A DNA stretch of 38,804 nt from an uncultured Bacilli bacterium (GCA_905236715.1 CAJOMQ010000001.1:71211-110014), one strand, 5' to 3'. Shown: positions 8,394 to 18,204, counted from the stretch's first letter. Numbers and translations: made by a program. The notes: a model not told the origin generated them from the sequence alone.

Positions 8394-9767
8394 ATGTCTA
8401 AATTCGATTTTGAAAAAGTAACTAACCACTTTGTGGTTTCTGGATATTATTACCCCGGTAGTGAAATCTACGGTGGTCTTTCTAACACCTGGGATTATGG
8501 CCCACTTGGTAGTGAAATCAAAATGAATATCCGCAAAATGTGGTGGAAGAAATTCGTCCAAGAATGCCCAATGAATGTCGGAATCGACGCCGCCATTTTA
8601 ATGAATCCCAAAGTTTGGGAAGCAACTGGACATGTTTCCACCTTTAACGATCCTCTTATCGATTGCAAAAAATGTAAACAGAGATTTAGAGCGGACCAAT
8701 TAATTGAATCCGCATATCCCGATGTCGATGTTAATGGCATGACCAATGAAAAAATGATGGATTTTATCCATCAAAATCATGTTAAATGTCCCAGCTGTGG
8801 TAGTGAAGATTTCACCGATATCCGTCAATTCAATATGATGTTTAAAACGCATATCGGCGTCACCGAAGATAATCGTTCCACTGTTTATCTAAGACCTGAG
8901 ACCGCCCAAGGCATGTTTGTCAACTTTAAAAACGTTGTTAGAACCACCAGAAAGAAATTACCTTTAGGTATTTGTAATGTTGGTCGTGCTTTTAGAAACG
9001 AGATAACCCCTGGGCAAATGACTTTCCGTACCCGTGAATTTGATCAAATGGAAATGGAATTCTTCTGCAAACCCGGTACTGATTTAGAGTGGTTTGATTA
9101 TTGGAAAAAATATTGCCTTAACTTTGTTAATGATTTAGGCATTAAAGAAGAAAATTTACGTTATCGTGACCACGAGCCAGAAGAATTGGCCTTCTATTCG
9201 AAAGCCACAACTGATATTGAATACCTCTTCCCATTTGGTTGGGGTGAAGTGTGGGGCATTGCGGACCGCACTGATTATGATTTAAAACGTCATATGTCCT
9301 ATAGTGGTGAATCTTTAGAATATTTAGACCCCGAAACTAATGAAAAATATGTTCCATATTGTATCGAACCTTCGGTTGGTTTAGATCGTTTAGTCTTAAT
9401 GACCTTATGTAACGCCTATGATGAAGAAGATTTAGGAGAAGGCGATTCCCGTATTGTCATGCATCTTAAACCAGCGGTCGCGCCATATAAAGCCGCGATT
9501 TTGCCTTTGAGCAAAAAATTAGGTGAGAAAGCGCAAGAAATTGAAGCTATCCTCAATAAATATATGAATGTCATCTATGATGAAACTGGAAGTATCGGTA
9601 AGAGATATCGTCGTCAAGACGCGATTGGCACGCCGTACTGTGTCACCATTGACTTCGATACTTTAGAAGATAATGCCGTTACGATTCGTGAAAGAGACAC
9701 TATGCAACAGGTCAGAATGCCCATTGAAAAGCTTGTTGAATACTTATCTGTCAAAATCTTTTATTAG
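8394..9767 (+). CDS. glyS: Glycine--tRNA ligase, dimeric class II type
   Basis: This enzyme charges tRNA-Gly. At 457 aa it is the single-chain alpha2 GlyRS found in Mollicutes and some Bacillota, not the alpha2beta2 GlyQ/GlyS. Class II motifs are visible: WDYGPLGSEIKMN and W-x-x-F early, motif 2 RAFRNEITP..TRTREFDQMEMEFF, and motif 3 EPSVGLDRLVL. The cysteine pairs CKKC and CPSC in the insertion suggest a zinc site. I chose ATG 8394 because GGGGAGGA lies 8 nt upstream and the protein begins SKFDFEKVTNHF as expected. The longer frame starting with TTG at 8328 reads through the -35 box. Confidence 0.97.
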   Translation: MSKFDFEKVTNHFVVSGYYYPGSEIYGGLSNTWDYGPLGSEIKMNIRKMWWKKFVQECPMNVGIDAAILMNPKVWEATGHVSTFNDPLIDCKKCKQRFRADQLIESAYPDVDVNGMTNEKMMDFIHQNHVKCPSCGSEDFTDIRQFNMMFKTHIGVTEDNRSTVYLRPETAQGMFVNFKNVVRTTRKKLPLGICNVGRAFRNEITPGQMTFRTREFDQMEMEFFCKPGTDLEWFDYWKKYCLNFVNDLGIKEENLRYRDHEPEELAFYSKATTDIEYLFPFGWGEVWGIADRTDYDLKRHMSYSGESLEYLDPETNEKYVPYCIEPSVGLDRLVLMTLCNAYDEEDLGEGDSRIVMHLKPAVAPYKAAILPLSKKLGEKAQEIEAILNKYMNVIYDETGSIGKRYRRQDAIGTPYCVTIDFDTLEDNAVTIRERDTMQQVRMPIEKLVEYLSVKIFY

Positions 9768-9774
9768 TTAAAAA

Positions 9775-9792
9775 TTAGTAGTTATTTAGTAG
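9775..9792 (+). repeat. TTAGTAG direct repeat, 11-bp period (site 1, before dnaG)
   Basis: TTAGTAG at 9775-9781 and TTAGTAG at 9786-9792 are both perfect, with a TTAT spacer. They lie just upstream of the putative dnaG -10. Confidence 0.7.
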
Positions 9793-9795
9793 AGG

Positions 9796-9801
9796 TATAA
9801 C
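9796..9801 (+). promoter_or_regulatory. Candidate -10 element for a leaderless dnaG transcript
   Basis: TATAAC ends 8 nt before ATG 9810, the same spacing as at ybeY. The only purine-rich stretch (AGAGG, 9791-9795) is 14 nt from the ATG, too far for a normal ribosome site. No good -35 is present; the paired TTAGTAG heptamers occupy that place. Confidence 0.4.
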
Positions 9802-9809
9802 AAAGTTAT

Positions 9810-11597
9810 ATGCCATTTGATGAAGAATTAGTGCAATCCGTATTAAAGAACGCTGATATAGTAAAAATTATATCTTCATATTTAAACGTGACTAAGAAAG
9901 GCAAAAACTATGTCGCTGTTTGTCCTTTCCATGATGACACTAACCCTTCTTTAACCATCAATCCGGAAAAACAAATCTTTAAATGCTTTGTCTGTGGAAC
10001 AGGTGGTACCGCTATTTCCTTTGTCCAAAAATATGAGCACATCAGTTTTATGGAAGCACTGAAGAAAGTCGCGGAATTATCTGGTTATCATGACCCAAGA
10101 TTAGAAAATGTTACTAAAGTAAAGAAAGTAGATACCACGAAAGCGCCTTTATATAAATGCCTTTCTGATTTAACTCTTTATTATCAATACGCTTTGAATA
10201 CACCAGAAGGCAAAGAAGGTTTGAATTATTTTGAAAAAAGACATCTCGATTCTTCGATGCGTAGTAAATATTTACTCGGCTATGCCTTCCAAGATGGCAA
10301 GGCCACAATTCAATTTTTACAAAGTAAAGGCCATTCTTTAAAGACTATTGAAGATGTTGGGATTGCTGCCATGGTTGGTGGTGCTTATAGCGATAAAAAT
10401 CAAGGCAGAGTCATCTTCCCCATATGTGATCAAGAAGGACACGTCATCGGCTATAGCGCTAGACGCTTAAAAGATGGGCCAGAAGCCAAATATGTCAATT
10501 CACCGGAAACGAAATTATTCCATAAATCGAACGTTTTATACAATTATCACATTGCCAAAGAAAAAGCTCGTATCAACGGATATATCTATGTTTGCGAAGG
10601 ATTTATGGATGTCTTTGCTTTAGCAAAAATCGGTATCGATAGCGCAGTGGCTATCATGGGAACATCCTTAACTAACGAACATATTGAAATGTTACGTAAT
10701 CTCAATGTGGAAATTCGTTTATGCCTAGATGGTGACTTGCCAGGACAAACGGCGATGATGAAAGCCAGTAAGCAATTAGCTTCGGCAGGACTCAATTGTC
10801 GCATTGTCGATAATGGTAATAGTCCAAAAGACCCTGATGAAATTCTCAATCAAGATGGTTCTGAGGCTTTAAAAAATTATTTAAATAATTTAACTAATCG
10901 CGTGGACTTCACTCTTAATTATTACAGGAACAGTAATCCTTTAAAAACTAATGAGCAAAAACGAGAATTAGTCAAACAGTTCATTCCAACGTTATTAAGC
11001 ATTAGAAGCGCCTTGGATTTAGATAATTATCTAAGAAAATTATCCGCAACCACCGGATATGATGTTGAATCCCTTAGACAACTAGTAGAAAAAGCGCGTC
11101 TTAACAAAGTTAAAAACGAAGATCCCGCAGTGGCAATGCGCGAATTCCATCCCGAAAGAAAATTATTGCGTCGATTAGAACTCGCGGAACGAGAATTGCT
11201 CTATCAAATGATTAACAATCCCGAAGCTGTTATATATTACGAAAGAAAAGTGGAAGGTTTCTATGATGAAATATATCGCCAAATCGCTAACTTCATCATT
11301 GATTACGCCACTGAACATAAAGATTTCTTACCATTAGATTTAATGACTGCATTAGAGGCAAGCGATGTAGAAAATAAAGAAGATCTATTGCAAGAAATGA
11401 CTAATCTTTTCTTAGAAAACAATCATCCAAAAGATTGTACAGAGCAACTCTTAGACAATTTATGTACATCAATTGCCCAAGAAAAAGAAAAGATATTCGA
11501 AGATGATGTTCTCGAGCAGTCTTTAGAAGGAAAAGATCCCCTCGAACAAGCCCGCATCTTAGCGGAATATCATCGTCGCAAAATGAAAAAAATGTAG
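9810..11597 (+). CDS. dnaG: DNA primase DnaG
   Basis: DnaG makes RNA primers for replication with the DnaB helicase. The 595-aa protein has an N-terminal CHC2 zinc domain (C38, H41, C59, C62), a catalytic core with the TOPRIM segment ([11 protein letters not shown] as the conserved EGxxD, and [10 protein letters not shown] as DxD-like), then a C-terminal helicase-binding region from about residue 430. ATG 9810 fits the family start ([21 protein letters not shown]). It precedes rpoD by 26 bp, the ancient rpsU/dnaG/rpoD macromolecular-synthesis arrangement without rpsU. The upstream region has paired TTAGTAG repeats and no close Shine-Dalgarno. Confidence 0.97.
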   Translation: MPFDEELVQSVLKNADIVKIISSYLNVTKKGKNYVAVCPFHDDTNPSLTINPEKQIFKCFVCGTGGTAISFVQKYEHISFMEALKKVAELSGYHDPRLENVTKVKKVDTTKAPLYKCLSDLTLYYQYALNTPEGKEGLNYFEKRHLDSSMRSKYLLGYAFQDGKATIQFLQSKGHSLKTIEDVGIAAMVGGAYSDKNQGRVIFPICDQEGHVIGYSARRLKDGPEAKYVNSPETKLFHKSNVLYNYHIAKEKARINGYIYVCEGFMDVFALAKIGIDSAVAIMGTSLTNEHIEMLRNLNVEIRLCLDGDLPGQTAMMKASKQLASAGLNCRIVDNGNSPKDPDEILNQDGSEALKNYLNNLTNRVDFTLNYYRNSNPLKTNEQKRELVKQFIPTLLSIRSALDLDNYLRKLSATTGYDVESLRQLVEKARLNKVKNEDPAVAMREFHPERKLLRRLELAERELLYQMINNPEAVIYYERKVEGFYDEIYRQIANFIIDYATEHKDFLPLDLMTALEASDVENKEDLLQEMTNLFLENNHPKDCTEQLLDNLCTSIAQEKEKIFEDDVLEQSLEGKDPLEQARILAEYHRRKMKKM

Positions 11598-11623
11598 AAC
11601 CGGTCGATAAAAGGAGAAAAATT

Positions 11624-12901
11624 ATGGCAAAAGAGAAAAAAGCCGCTGCCCCAAAAACGGCAAGCAAACCCAAAAAAGAAAAAGTTAACAATAAGAAAGT
11701 CAGCCATCTTGACGAAGAAGAAATCAAAGATTTAAAGCAAATTGAAAATCAACTTCTCAAGAAAAGTAAAGCCAGTGGCACCATTGAACAAAGCGAAATT
11801 TATGACGCTTTAAGTCAATATGAACTCGATGATGAAGCCATTGAAGAATTGATGGCGTTCTTTAAAGAAAACAATATCGAAGTCGTCAACGAAGATGATG
11901 AAGAAGAGGAAGAAGAGGAAGAATTTGACGAAAGCAAAATCAACCTCGATGAAGAACCTGATGACGATGATGATTTCTTCGCTCAACAAGGCGATGATGG
12001 TGAATCAGAAGAAGATATCGATATCGATCAACTCGATTTAACGCTTTCTGGTGAAGTTCGTGTGAACGACTCCGTGAAAATGTATTTAAAAGAAATCGGT
12101 AAATACGATTTATTAAAACCAGAAGACGAACCAATCCTTGCCAAAAGAATTCTCGAAGGTGACCAAGAAGCCAAAAACACCCTCATTAACGCCAACTTGC
12201 GTTTAGTGGTTAACATTGCTAAACATTATGTGGGTAGAGGTATGCTTTTCTTGGATTTAATCCAAGAAGGTAATTTAGGTTTAATGAAAGCCGTCGATAA
12301 ATTCGATTATGAAAAAGGTTTTAAATTCTCGACATATGCGACCTGGTGGATTAGACAAGCTATCACCAGAGCCATTGCTGATCAAGCAAGAACCATTCGT
12401 ATTCCTGTCCACATGGTGGAAACCATTAACAAGATGACAAGAATCCAAAGACAACTCATTCAAGATTTAGGTCGTGAACCAACCGCGGAAGAAATTTCCG
12501 AAGCTATGGGTGGTGAATTAACACCAAAGAGAATTAGAGAAATCCAAAGAATTGCCCTTGAACCTGTCTCTTTAGAAACTCCTATCGGGGAAGAAGATGA
12601 TTCCCATTTAGGTGACTTTATCGAAGATAAGGATTCCGAATCACCTGTCGAATATACCACGAGACAATTATTAAAAGAAGAACTCTACGGCATCTTAAAA
12701 GATTTAAGCGACCGTGAAGAAAGAGTTATTCGTTTACGTTATGGATTAGATGATAATCGTCCGAGAACCTTAGAAGAAGTCGGTAAAGAATTCGGTGTCA
12801 CCCGTGAACGTATTCGTCAAATTGAAGCTAAGGCCATCAAAAAATTAAGACACCCAACGAGAAGTAAAAAGCTCGGAGATTATAAAGAAAAGGTCTTATG
12901 A
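11624..12901 (+). CDS. rpoD: RNA polymerase primary sigma factor (SigA/RpoD)
   Basis: Housekeeping sigma factor directing RNA polymerase to -35/-10 promoters. The 425-aa protein has a Lys/Ala-rich N-terminus, region 1.1 with a very acidic stretch (Glu/Asp-rich, about residues 88-140), region 1.2 ([16 protein letters not shown]), region 2 ([35 protein letters not shown], the -10 recognition helix), region 3, and region 4 with the -35 helix-turn-helix ([20 protein letters not shown]). AAGGAGA lies about 8 nt upstream. The stop overlaps trmK by 4 nt (ATGA). It is probably cotranscribed with dnaG. Confidence 0.99.
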   Translation: MAKEKKAAAPKTASKPKKEKVNNKKVSHLDEEEIKDLKQIENQLLKKSKASGTIEQSEIYDALSQYELDDEAIEELMAFFKENNIEVVNEDDEEEEEEEEFDESKINLDEEPDDDDDFFAQQGDDGESEEDIDIDQLDLTLSGEVRVNDSVKMYLKEIGKYDLLKPEDEPILAKRILEGDQEAKNTLINANLRLVVNIAKHYVGRGMLFLDLIQEGNLGLMKAVDKFDYEKGFKFSTYATWWIRQAITRAIADQARTIRIPVHMVETINKMTRIQRQLIQDLGREPTAEEISEAMGGELTPKRIREIQRIALEPVSLETPIGEEDDSHLGDFIEDKDSESPVEYTTRQLLKEELYGILKDLSDREERVIRLRYGLDDNRPRTLEEVGKEFGVTRERIRQIEAKAIKKLRHPTRSKKLGDYKEKVL

Positions 12902-13560
12902 TTAAATTATCCAAAAGATTAGAGGCCATTTTACAAATGGTGCCAAAAGGAATCGCCGCGGATATCGGCGCGGATCATGGCAAATTGATGATTGCCCTTT
13001 TTGAACGCGGCATCATCACCCATGGCTACGCTGTGGAAAATAAAATTGGTCCTTATAATCGTTTGGTCAAAGCGTTAACAGACGCGAATTTGATTGATGA
13101 TGTCATTCCTTTATTAAGCGATGGTATCAAAGATTTACCTCCCCAAGTCGGCACGGTAATAATTGCCGGTATGGGTGGAGAACTCATTATCGATATTTTA
13201 AAAAAATATCCCGCTAAGACAAAACAAATCCAAACGCTCATCGTTGATGCTCATAACGCAGTTCCCAAGTTAAGAGAAGAAGTCAGCAAAATGGGTTTTG
13301 CCATTGCGGAAGAAAAGATCGTCGAAGAAGATGGTGTTTATTACGAAATTATTAAATTCATTCGTGCGGAAATGGCTTTCTATGGCGATAAAGATTTAGA
13401 ATTTGGTCCTTGTTTAAGATGCGAGAAAAGCGCTGTCTTTAAACAAAAATATCAATCGCGCATTGCCGAAATTGATGCCATATTAGCCAAAGAGCACCTT
13501 CCTCAAGCACGCATCGACCAATTAAATGCCGAAAAAAGGCGCATTGAGGGCGTTTTATGA
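12898..13560 (+). CDS. trmK: tRNA (adenine(22)-N1)-methyltransferase TrmK
   Basis: TrmK (YqfN in Bacillus) methylates A22 in tRNA using SAM. The 220-aa protein shows the SAM-binding motif [18 protein letters not shown], then [14 protein letters not shown], a family hallmark, and a C-terminal helical coiled-coil region with [12 protein letters not shown]. It starts at ATGA overlapping the rpoD stop and ends with ATGA overlapping the next gene, so rpoD-trmK-nif3 are translationally linked. The same order is found in Bacillus, which supports the assignment. Confidence 0.93.
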   Translation: MIKLSKRLEAILQMVPKGIAADIGADHGKLMIALFERGIITHGYAVENKIGPYNRLVKALTDANLIDDVIPLLSDGIKDLPPQVGTVIIAGMGGELIIDILKKYPAKTKQIQTLIVDAHNAVPKLREEVSKMGFAIAEEKIVEEDGVYYEIIKFIRAEMAFYGDKDLEFGPCLRCEKSAVFKQKYQSRIAEIDAILAKEHLPQARIDQLNAEKRRIEGVL

Positions 13561-14327
13561 TTAAGACCGATATTTTGCTCAAGAAATTATCAAAACCCTT
13601 TCCTAAACGCTATGCGAAAGCGCACTTTGATCATGTCGGCTTAAATACTGGTCATAAACCAGAACAAGTGCAAAAGATTGTTTTAGCCCTTGATTTAGAT
13701 TGGCAAATATTAGAACAAATCAAAAAAGAGATGCCAGATATGATAATTACGCATCACCCTTTTATCTTCGGCACACGTAGTAAAGTTTTAAAATACGATG
13801 AAAGCAAAAGACTTTTAGTGGAAGAAATAGACCGTTTAGATATCCCTGTCTATTCTTATCACACGAATTTTGATACCGGAAAAGGTGGTATGAACGACGC
13901 TTTAAGCAAAGCTTTGGGTCTTGTTGATATCTATACACCCGCTAAAGACATCATGATGCGTATTGGTTATTTAAAAGAAGAAATGCCCATCATGGATTTT
14001 GCTAAATTTGCCAAAAAGCAATTTCGTGTCGATTATTCTTTGTTGATAAATGAAGGCTCACCCACGATTAAAAAGGTTGGAATTATCGGTGGTGGCGGTT
14101 CCCGTAGTTATAAAATCGCGCAAGAAGAAGGCTGCGATATCTTTATTTCCGGTGACGCTCCTCATCATGTGAGAAGAGAAATTGTTAACGCTAAATATAA
14201 TTATTTAGATATGCCGCATGAAATAGAAAAAATCTTCATGCCAACGATGAAGAAAATTCTTTTAGATATTGATGATTCTTTAGACATCGTCATTATCGAT
14301 CACGAAAAAGAACCACAAGTTATTTAA
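13557..14327 (+). CDS. NIF3-like dinuclear metal hydrolase family protein (YqfO type)
   Basis: Nif3/DUF34 proteins bind two metals and have been linked to GTP cyclohydrolase I type 2 annotations, but their physiological reaction is unsettled. The 256-aa product is the minimal form, without the roughly 110-residue central insertion of the Bacillus YqfO. Metal-binding motifs are visible: THHPFIFGT, SYHTNFDTG, and near the end DMPHEIEK, where the usual AGHYATE is altered but His and Glu are kept. GIIGGGGSRSYKIAQEEGCDIFISGD matches the family core. It is the last gene of the dnaG-rpoD cluster. Its stop interlocks with that of the converging ispH. Confidence 0.9.
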   Translation: MIKTDILLKKLSKPFPKRYAKAHFDHVGLNTGHKPEQVQKIVLALDLDWQILEQIKKEMPDMIITHHPFIFGTRSKVLKYDESKRLLVEEIDRLDIPVYSYHTNFDTGKGGMNDALSKALGLVDIYTPAKDIMMRIGYLKEEMPIMDFAKFAKKQFRVDYSLLINEGSPTIKKVGIIGGGGSRSYKIAQEEGCDIFISGDAPHHVRREIVNAKYNYLDMPHEIEKIFMPTMKKILLDIDDSLDIVIIDHEKEPQVI

Positions 14328-15172
14328 GCAATCGCTTTAATTTTCTGATAAACCGCATCAATAATTTCTTCGGGAACGCTCGCTCCGGAAGAGATAGCGA
14401 TGTGTTTTTTATTATTTAATAAAGATATATCTAATTCCAGAGCGGAACCAATCATGACGGAAGGGATATTAGGGTGAGACATTTTCGCTACTTCTAATAA
14501 TCTCGTCGTGTTACTACTTTGTTTATCACCCACGACAACAAGGAAGTCGATATCTTCATTCATATTTTTGATAGCTTCTTGTCTTTTACGAGTAGAAAAA
14601 CAAATTTCATCCGCGATACGTGCCTCGGGAATATGCTTTTTAATGTCTTCATAAATGTCTTTTAGCGCTAAAACATTTAAAGTGGTTTGATTGACCACTA
14701 AAGGTGATTTATCTTTGATAAGAGAAAAATCTAGGCCATCTTTAACCGAATAAAAAATGACATCTTCACTGATAGAAAGAGAAGCCACAGTCTCTGGGTG
14801 ATTAGCAATCCCAATATAAATTATTTGATGGGAAGCATTAATTTCTTGCTCAATAGTGGAATTATTCTTTTTAACAATCGGACAAATAGCGTCATAGATA
14901 CGCAAATTCTTCTTTTTGGCAATAGCATCGAGTTTTTGATCGTGTCCATGAGCCGTAAAAACAATCACTTGCCCATCGGGAATATCGTTGATGTCGTAGG
15001 TGGTTTTAATGCCTTGTTCTTCTAATTGTCTAACGACAAAATGATTGTGGACAAGCATCCCTAAAACATGAACTTCTAAATCGGGATTTTCTTTTTTGGC
15101 TAGTATTGCCATCTTAATAGCATGGCTCACACCTGCACAATAACCTTTTGGTTCTAATATTTCCACCAGCAT
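14324..15172 (-). CDS. ispH: 4-hydroxy-3-methylbut-2-enyl diphosphate reductase IspH
   Basis: IspH is the last enzyme of the MEP isoprenoid pathway and makes IPP and DMAPP with a [4Fe-4S] cluster. The 282-aa protein shows the cluster cysteines in [18 protein letters not shown] and the C-terminal [11 protein letters not shown], plus AHGHD and the [13 protein letters not shown] substrate segment. The start ATG at 15172 has no clear Shine-Dalgarno within the 41-bp divergent gap to nfo. With ispG and dxs in the same window, the cell very likely uses the MEP rather than the mevalonate route. The stop codon interlocks with the nif3 stop at TTAA (14324-14327). Confidence 0.97.
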   Translation of the reverse strand: MLVEILEPKGYCAGVSHAIKMAILAKKENPDLEVHVLGMLVHNHFVVRQLEEQGIKTTYDINDIPDGQVIVFTAHGHDQKLDAIAKKKNLRIYDAICPIVKKNNSTIEQEINASHQIIYIGIANHPETVASLSISEDVIFYSVKDGLDFSLIKDKSPLVVNQTTLNVLALKDIYEDIKKHIPEARIADEICFSTRKRQEAIKNMNEDIDFLVVVGDKQSSNTTRLLEVAKMSHPNIPSVMIGSALELDISLLNNKKHIAISSGASVPEEIIDAVYQKIKAIA

Positions 15173-15213
15173 GGATTTATGTTAGCATAAAACGAGAAAA
15201 GAAGGGTATGGCA

Positions 15214-16101
15214 ATGACAAAAAACGACATTCTCATCGGTAGCCACGTCTCCCTCGCGGGACCCGATTTTTATCTTGGCAGCGTGCAAGAAGCATTAAGT
15301 TATGGTGCCACAACATTCATGTTTTATACAGGCGCACCACAAAATACTTACCGTAAACCAATCGAAGAATTAAAAATCGAAGAAGGAAGAAAACTCCTCC
15401 AAGAAAATGGCATTAATGAAGATAAAATCATCGTTCACGCACCCTATGTCATTAACGGCGCAAACTCCACAAGAGAAGACCTCTTTGAATTATCGAAAAA
15501 TGTCATTATCAATGAATTACAAAGAACCGCAGCCTTTGGCTGTTCTACCTTAGTTCTCCATCCTGGCGCTCACGTTGGCCAAGGAGCGGAAAAGGGAATT
15601 GAGTGTCTTGCTAAATGCCTTGATGAAATATTTGCTAATGATCACACTAATGTCCGCATTGCTCTAGAAACCATGGCGGGTAAAGGGACCGAAATCGGTG
15701 TTAATTTTGAACAAATAAAAGCCATTATTGATGCTTGTCATTATAAAGACAGATTAGGTGTCTGCCTTGATACATGTCACGTTCATGATGCCGGATATGA
15801 TGTCAATGATGTCGATGGTTTATTAAAACAATTTGATGAAATCATTGGTCTCGACAAATTATTAGTGGTTCACATCAATGACAGTAAAAATCCCCGTGGT
15901 GCAAAAAAAGACAGACACGAAAATATCGGCTTTGGTTATATAGGTTTTTCCACTTTATACAAATTTATCCATCATCCATTGTTAGTTAATATACCAAAGA
16001 TATTGGAAACACCATATTACAATGAAAAACCGCCTTATAAGCAAGAAATTAAAATGCTTATAGACGGTCAATTTGATACCAATTGGCGGGATAATATTTA
16101 A
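15214..16101 (+). CDS. nfo: Endonuclease IV (AP endonuclease Nfo)
   Basis: Nfo cleaves DNA at abasic sites and other 3' blocks in base excision repair, using three zinc ions. The 295-aa protein begins [10 protein letters not shown], has [75 protein letters not shown]; these supply the usual His, Glu and Asp ligands. I chose ATG 15214 because GAAGGG (15201-15206) has 7-nt spacing to it, while ATG 15208 is only 1 nt away and the longer frame from 15148 reads through ispH. It is divergent from ispH and convergent with ispG. Confidence 0.96.
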   Translation: MTKNDILIGSHVSLAGPDFYLGSVQEALSYGATTFMFYTGAPQNTYRKPIEELKIEEGRKLLQENGINEDKIIVHAPYVINGANSTREDLFELSKNVIINELQRTAAFGCSTLVLHPGAHVGQGAEKGIECLAKCLDEIFANDHTNVRIALETMAGKGTEIGVNFEQIKAIIDACHYKDRLGVCLDTCHVHDAGYDVNDVDGLLKQFDEIIGLDKLLVVHINDSKNPRGAKKDRHENIGFGYIGFSTLYKFIHHPLLVNIPKILETPYYNEKPPYKQEIKMLIDGQFDTNWRDNI

Positions 16102-17150
16102 AATTTATCAATTTCTTCTTTTAAAGCATCAAAGGCCTCGGATTCTGGGACCTTTTTTATTACCTTATCTTTTTTAAAGATAACATATTCGTGTTTCCCA
16201 CCCGCAATACCAATGTCGGCGTTGCAAGCTTCTCCAGGCCCATTGACAATACAGCCCATGACCGCCACATGGATTGGTTTATTAATTGTCTCGAGATAAT
16301 CCATTACTTTTTTAGCTAAATTAGGAACATCAACTTGTGTTCTTCCACAAGTGGGACATGCGACTAATGTGGGATAATTTGGATATAATCCACAATCATG
16401 TAATAATCTCTTCGCGGCGATGATTTCATCTTTGGGATCACCAGAAATAGAAATCCTAATCGTATCACCAATTCCTTCTAAAAGAAGCGGTGCTAATCCA
16501 GCCGCGCTACGAATAACGCTGATATCTTTAAATCCCGCTTCGGTAATACCAAGATGTAATGGGTAAGGGAATGTTTTAGAAGCCAAACGATAGGCATCAA
16601 TTGTTTCTCTAACATCACTGGCTTTTAATGAGATGACTATGTCATAAAAACCGAGTGATTCTAATATTTCCACGTGTTTTTTCGCCGAATTGACTAATTC
16701 TTGGGCGGTATACATGGAAGAATAATCATGAATAGATTTATCTAATGAACCAGAATTAACACCAATACGAATGGGGATATGTTTTTCTTTGGCCATTTGG
16801 ACAACTTGTTGAATTTTTGCTATATCGCCAATATTTCCAGGATTAATGCGAATTTTATCCGCTCCATTTTCCATAGCGAGCAAAGCTAAGCGATAATCAA
16901 AATGAATATCGGCAACTAAAGGAATTTTAATTCCTTTTTTGATTTCTTTAATTGCCAAGGCATCTTTTTCATCCATCACGGATACGCGCATCAAATCAGC
17001 GCCTAGCAAAGCGCATTCATTGATTTGCTTGATAACTTCTGGATAATTTTCCGTTTTGATATTGCACATTGACTGGATAAGAACTTTTTCTTGTCCACCC
17101 ATTGATATATTCTGGATTTTTATCGGTCGAGTATTTAATCTATTTGGCAT
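16098..17150 (-). CDS. ispG: 4-hydroxy-3-methylbut-2-enyl-diphosphate synthase IspG
   Basis: IspG converts MEcPP to HMBPP in the MEP pathway with a [4Fe-4S] cluster. From ATG 17150 it is 350 aa, with a TIM barrel ([43 protein letters not shown]) and a cluster domain with [11 protein letters not shown] and [15 protein letters not shown]. In-frame ATGs at 17165 and 17177 would add 5 or 9 residues. 17150 is preferred because the conserved N-terminus starts just after it, and a TATAAT lies exactly 6 nt upstream, suggesting a leaderless start. Its stop interlocks with that of nfo. Confidence 0.96.
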   Translation of the reverse strand: MPNRLNTRPIKIQNISMGGQEKVLIQSMCNIKTENYPEVIKQINECALLGADLMRVSVMDEKDALAIKEIKKGIKIPLVADIHFDYRLALLAMENGADKIRINPGNIGDIAKIQQVVQMAKEKHIPIRIGVNSGSLDKSIHDYSSMYTAQELVNSAKKHVEILESLGFYDIVISLKASDVRETIDAYRLASKTFPYPLHLGITEAGFKDISVIRSAAGLAPLLLEGIGDTIRISISGDPKDEIIAAKRLLHDCGLYPNYPTLVACPTCGRTQVDVPNLAKKVMDYLETINKPIHVAVMGCIVNGPGEACNADIGIAGGKHEYVIFKKDKVIKKVPESEAFDALKEEIDKF

Positions 17151-17156
17151 GGTTCC

Positions 17157-17162
17157 ATTATA
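17157..17162 (-). promoter_or_regulatory. -10 element for a putatively leaderless ispG transcript
   Basis: On the minus strand TATAAT is followed by GGAACC and then ATG 17150, so predicted transcription starts on or beside the A of the start codon. The -35 region is poor (TTTATT at 17180-17185). Confidence 0.5.
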
Positions 17163-17177
17163 CATAAAGTTGGGCAT

Positions 17178-17327
17178 TAAATAAAATATTTAATATGCAG
17201 TTATAAGAAAAAATGAAAGCGAAAATTATAACCGGATATAATCATATTCGCTAAACAATGAAAATATATTTTGCATTATTAATCTTATCTATGATAATAT
17301 GTAAAACGCTGTAAGGAGATACAACAC
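17178..17327. promoter_or_regulatory. Divergent intergenic region between ispG and rpmG
   Basis: The 150-bp AT-rich gap holds two nested inverted repeats: GTTATAA (17200-17206) with TTATAAC (17226-17232), and AGCGAA (17218-17223) with TTCGCT (17247-17252). A rpmG promoter may be formed by TTGCAT (17271-17276) and GATAAT (17293-17298), with a Shine-Dalgarno TAAGGAGAT ahead of rpmG. No known riboswitch was recognised. Confidence 0.35.
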
Positions 17328-17492
17328 ATGGCAAAAGAAGACAGAATCTCATTAACATTAAAATGTACAGTTTGTGGTGAAGAAAATTATCTCACTTCGA
17401 AAAATAAAAAACATCATCCTGACAGATTGGAACAAAAGAAATATTGCCCACGCTGTCACAAAGTGACACTTCACCGTGAGAAAAAGAAATAG
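17328..17492 (+). CDS. rpmG: 50S ribosomal protein bL33
   Basis: This 54-codon gene encodes the zinc-binding form of bL33 on the large subunit near the E site. The frame reads [19 protein letters not shown] and continues to [18 protein letters not shown]. Both CxxC pairs are present (C13, C16, C40, C43), so it is the zinc-containing C+ type. AAGGAGA precedes it with good spacing. It is divergent from ispG and ends inside the stem of an intrinsic terminator, so it is likely monocistronic. It is easy to miss because it is short. Confidence 0.94.
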   Translation: MAKEDRISLTLKCTVCGEENYLTSKNKKHHPDRLEQKKYCPRCHKVTLHREKKK

Positions 17493-17513
17493 GCCGCTGC
17501 CTATTTTTCTTTT
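17486..17513 (+). terminator. Intrinsic terminator after rpmG
   Basis: AATAGGC (17488-17494) pairs with GCCTATT (17499-17505) around a CGCT loop, followed by TTTCTTTT. The rpmG stop TAG (17490-17492) lies within the stem. Confidence 0.85.
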
Positions 17514-17520
17514 ATAAATT

Positions 17521-18150
17521 ATGAAAGTCATACCTTTTATTTATGATGATGAAGATGATTTGATGGCTAACGCCTATCTTTTGGTGGATGATTCTTCTTG
17601 TGTGGTCATTGATCCGAGCAAAAATTATGATGGGGTTGCCAATTTCATCAAGAAAAATAATCTGCAATTAAAAGCTATCTTGCTTACACATGGTCATTTT
17701 GACCATATGCGAGGTGTTGATACTTTGCTAAATAATTTTCCTTCGCCTTTATATATTGGCTTTCTCGATGCACCAAATTTAATCGACGAAAAGAAAAATT
17801 TATCAGCTTATATGAATGATGAAAAAGTGGTGATCGATACAAAACCAATAACTGTATGTGAAAGCGATACCATCAAACTTTTATCGGAAGATATTATTGT
17901 TATAGATACTCCTTTTCATACCGAAGGTAGTGTTTGTTACTATCTAAAAGATAGTGGTATCTTATTTTCGGGTGATACTTTATTCAAAAATAGCATCGGT
18001 AGAGATGATTTACCGGGCTCTATTTCTAAAGAAAAAGGAAAATCATTACAGAAATTAATGGCCTTACCAGAAGAGACCAAAGTCTATCCCGGTCATGGTG
18101 GTTTTACCACGATTGGATGGGAGAAGAAACATAATCCATTTGTGAATTAA
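17521..18150 (+). CDS. Metallo-beta-lactamase-fold hydrolase (glyoxalase II-like, YqgX type)
   Basis: A 209-aa MBL-fold hydrolase of the hydroxyacylglutathione hydrolase-like group. Metal motifs are THGHFDH (HxHxDH), FHTEGSVCYYL (His), FSGDTLF (Asp) and YPGHGGFTTIGWEKKHNPF (His). The true substrate is unknown; Bacillus YqgX is a related protein found in the same chromosomal region. ATG 17521 has no Shine-Dalgarno; the upstream bases are the rpmG terminator and TTTATAAATT. The next Met is at residue 15, too far in. The 28-bp distance from rpmG leaves little room for its own promoter. Confidence 0.85.
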   Translation: MKVIPFIYDDEDDLMANAYLLVDDSSCVVIDPSKNYDGVANFIKKNNLQLKAILLTHGHFDHMRGVDTLLNNFPSPLYIGFLDAPNLIDEKKNLSAYMNDEKVVIDTKPITVCESDTIKLLSEDIIVIDTPFHTEGSVCYYLKDSGILFSGDTLFKNSIGRDDLPGSISKEKGKSLQKLMALPEETKVYPGHGGFTTIGWEKKHNPFVN

Positions 18151-18173
18151 TAAATATTTGATATAATATCAAA
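18140..18173 (+). promoter_or_regulatory. efp promoter embedded in a 17-bp palindrome
   Basis: TTTGATAT (18157-18164) and ATATCAAA (18166-18173) form a perfect palindrome centred on A18165. The centre contains a consensus -10, TATAAT (18162-18167). TTGTGA (18140-18145) is a possible -35 at 16 bp. The palindrome could be a repressor operator; as RNA it could form a 6-bp stem. Confidence 0.5.
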
Positions 18174-18204
18174 GCAATATTTTTAAGAAAGGGACTAATA
18201 AAAA

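Noticed and set aside
15173-15213. Second dif site (TTATGTTAGCATAA) between ispH and nfo
   Set aside because: Only eight bases match the XerD arm and the remainder is in the wrong orientation for a XerC arm.
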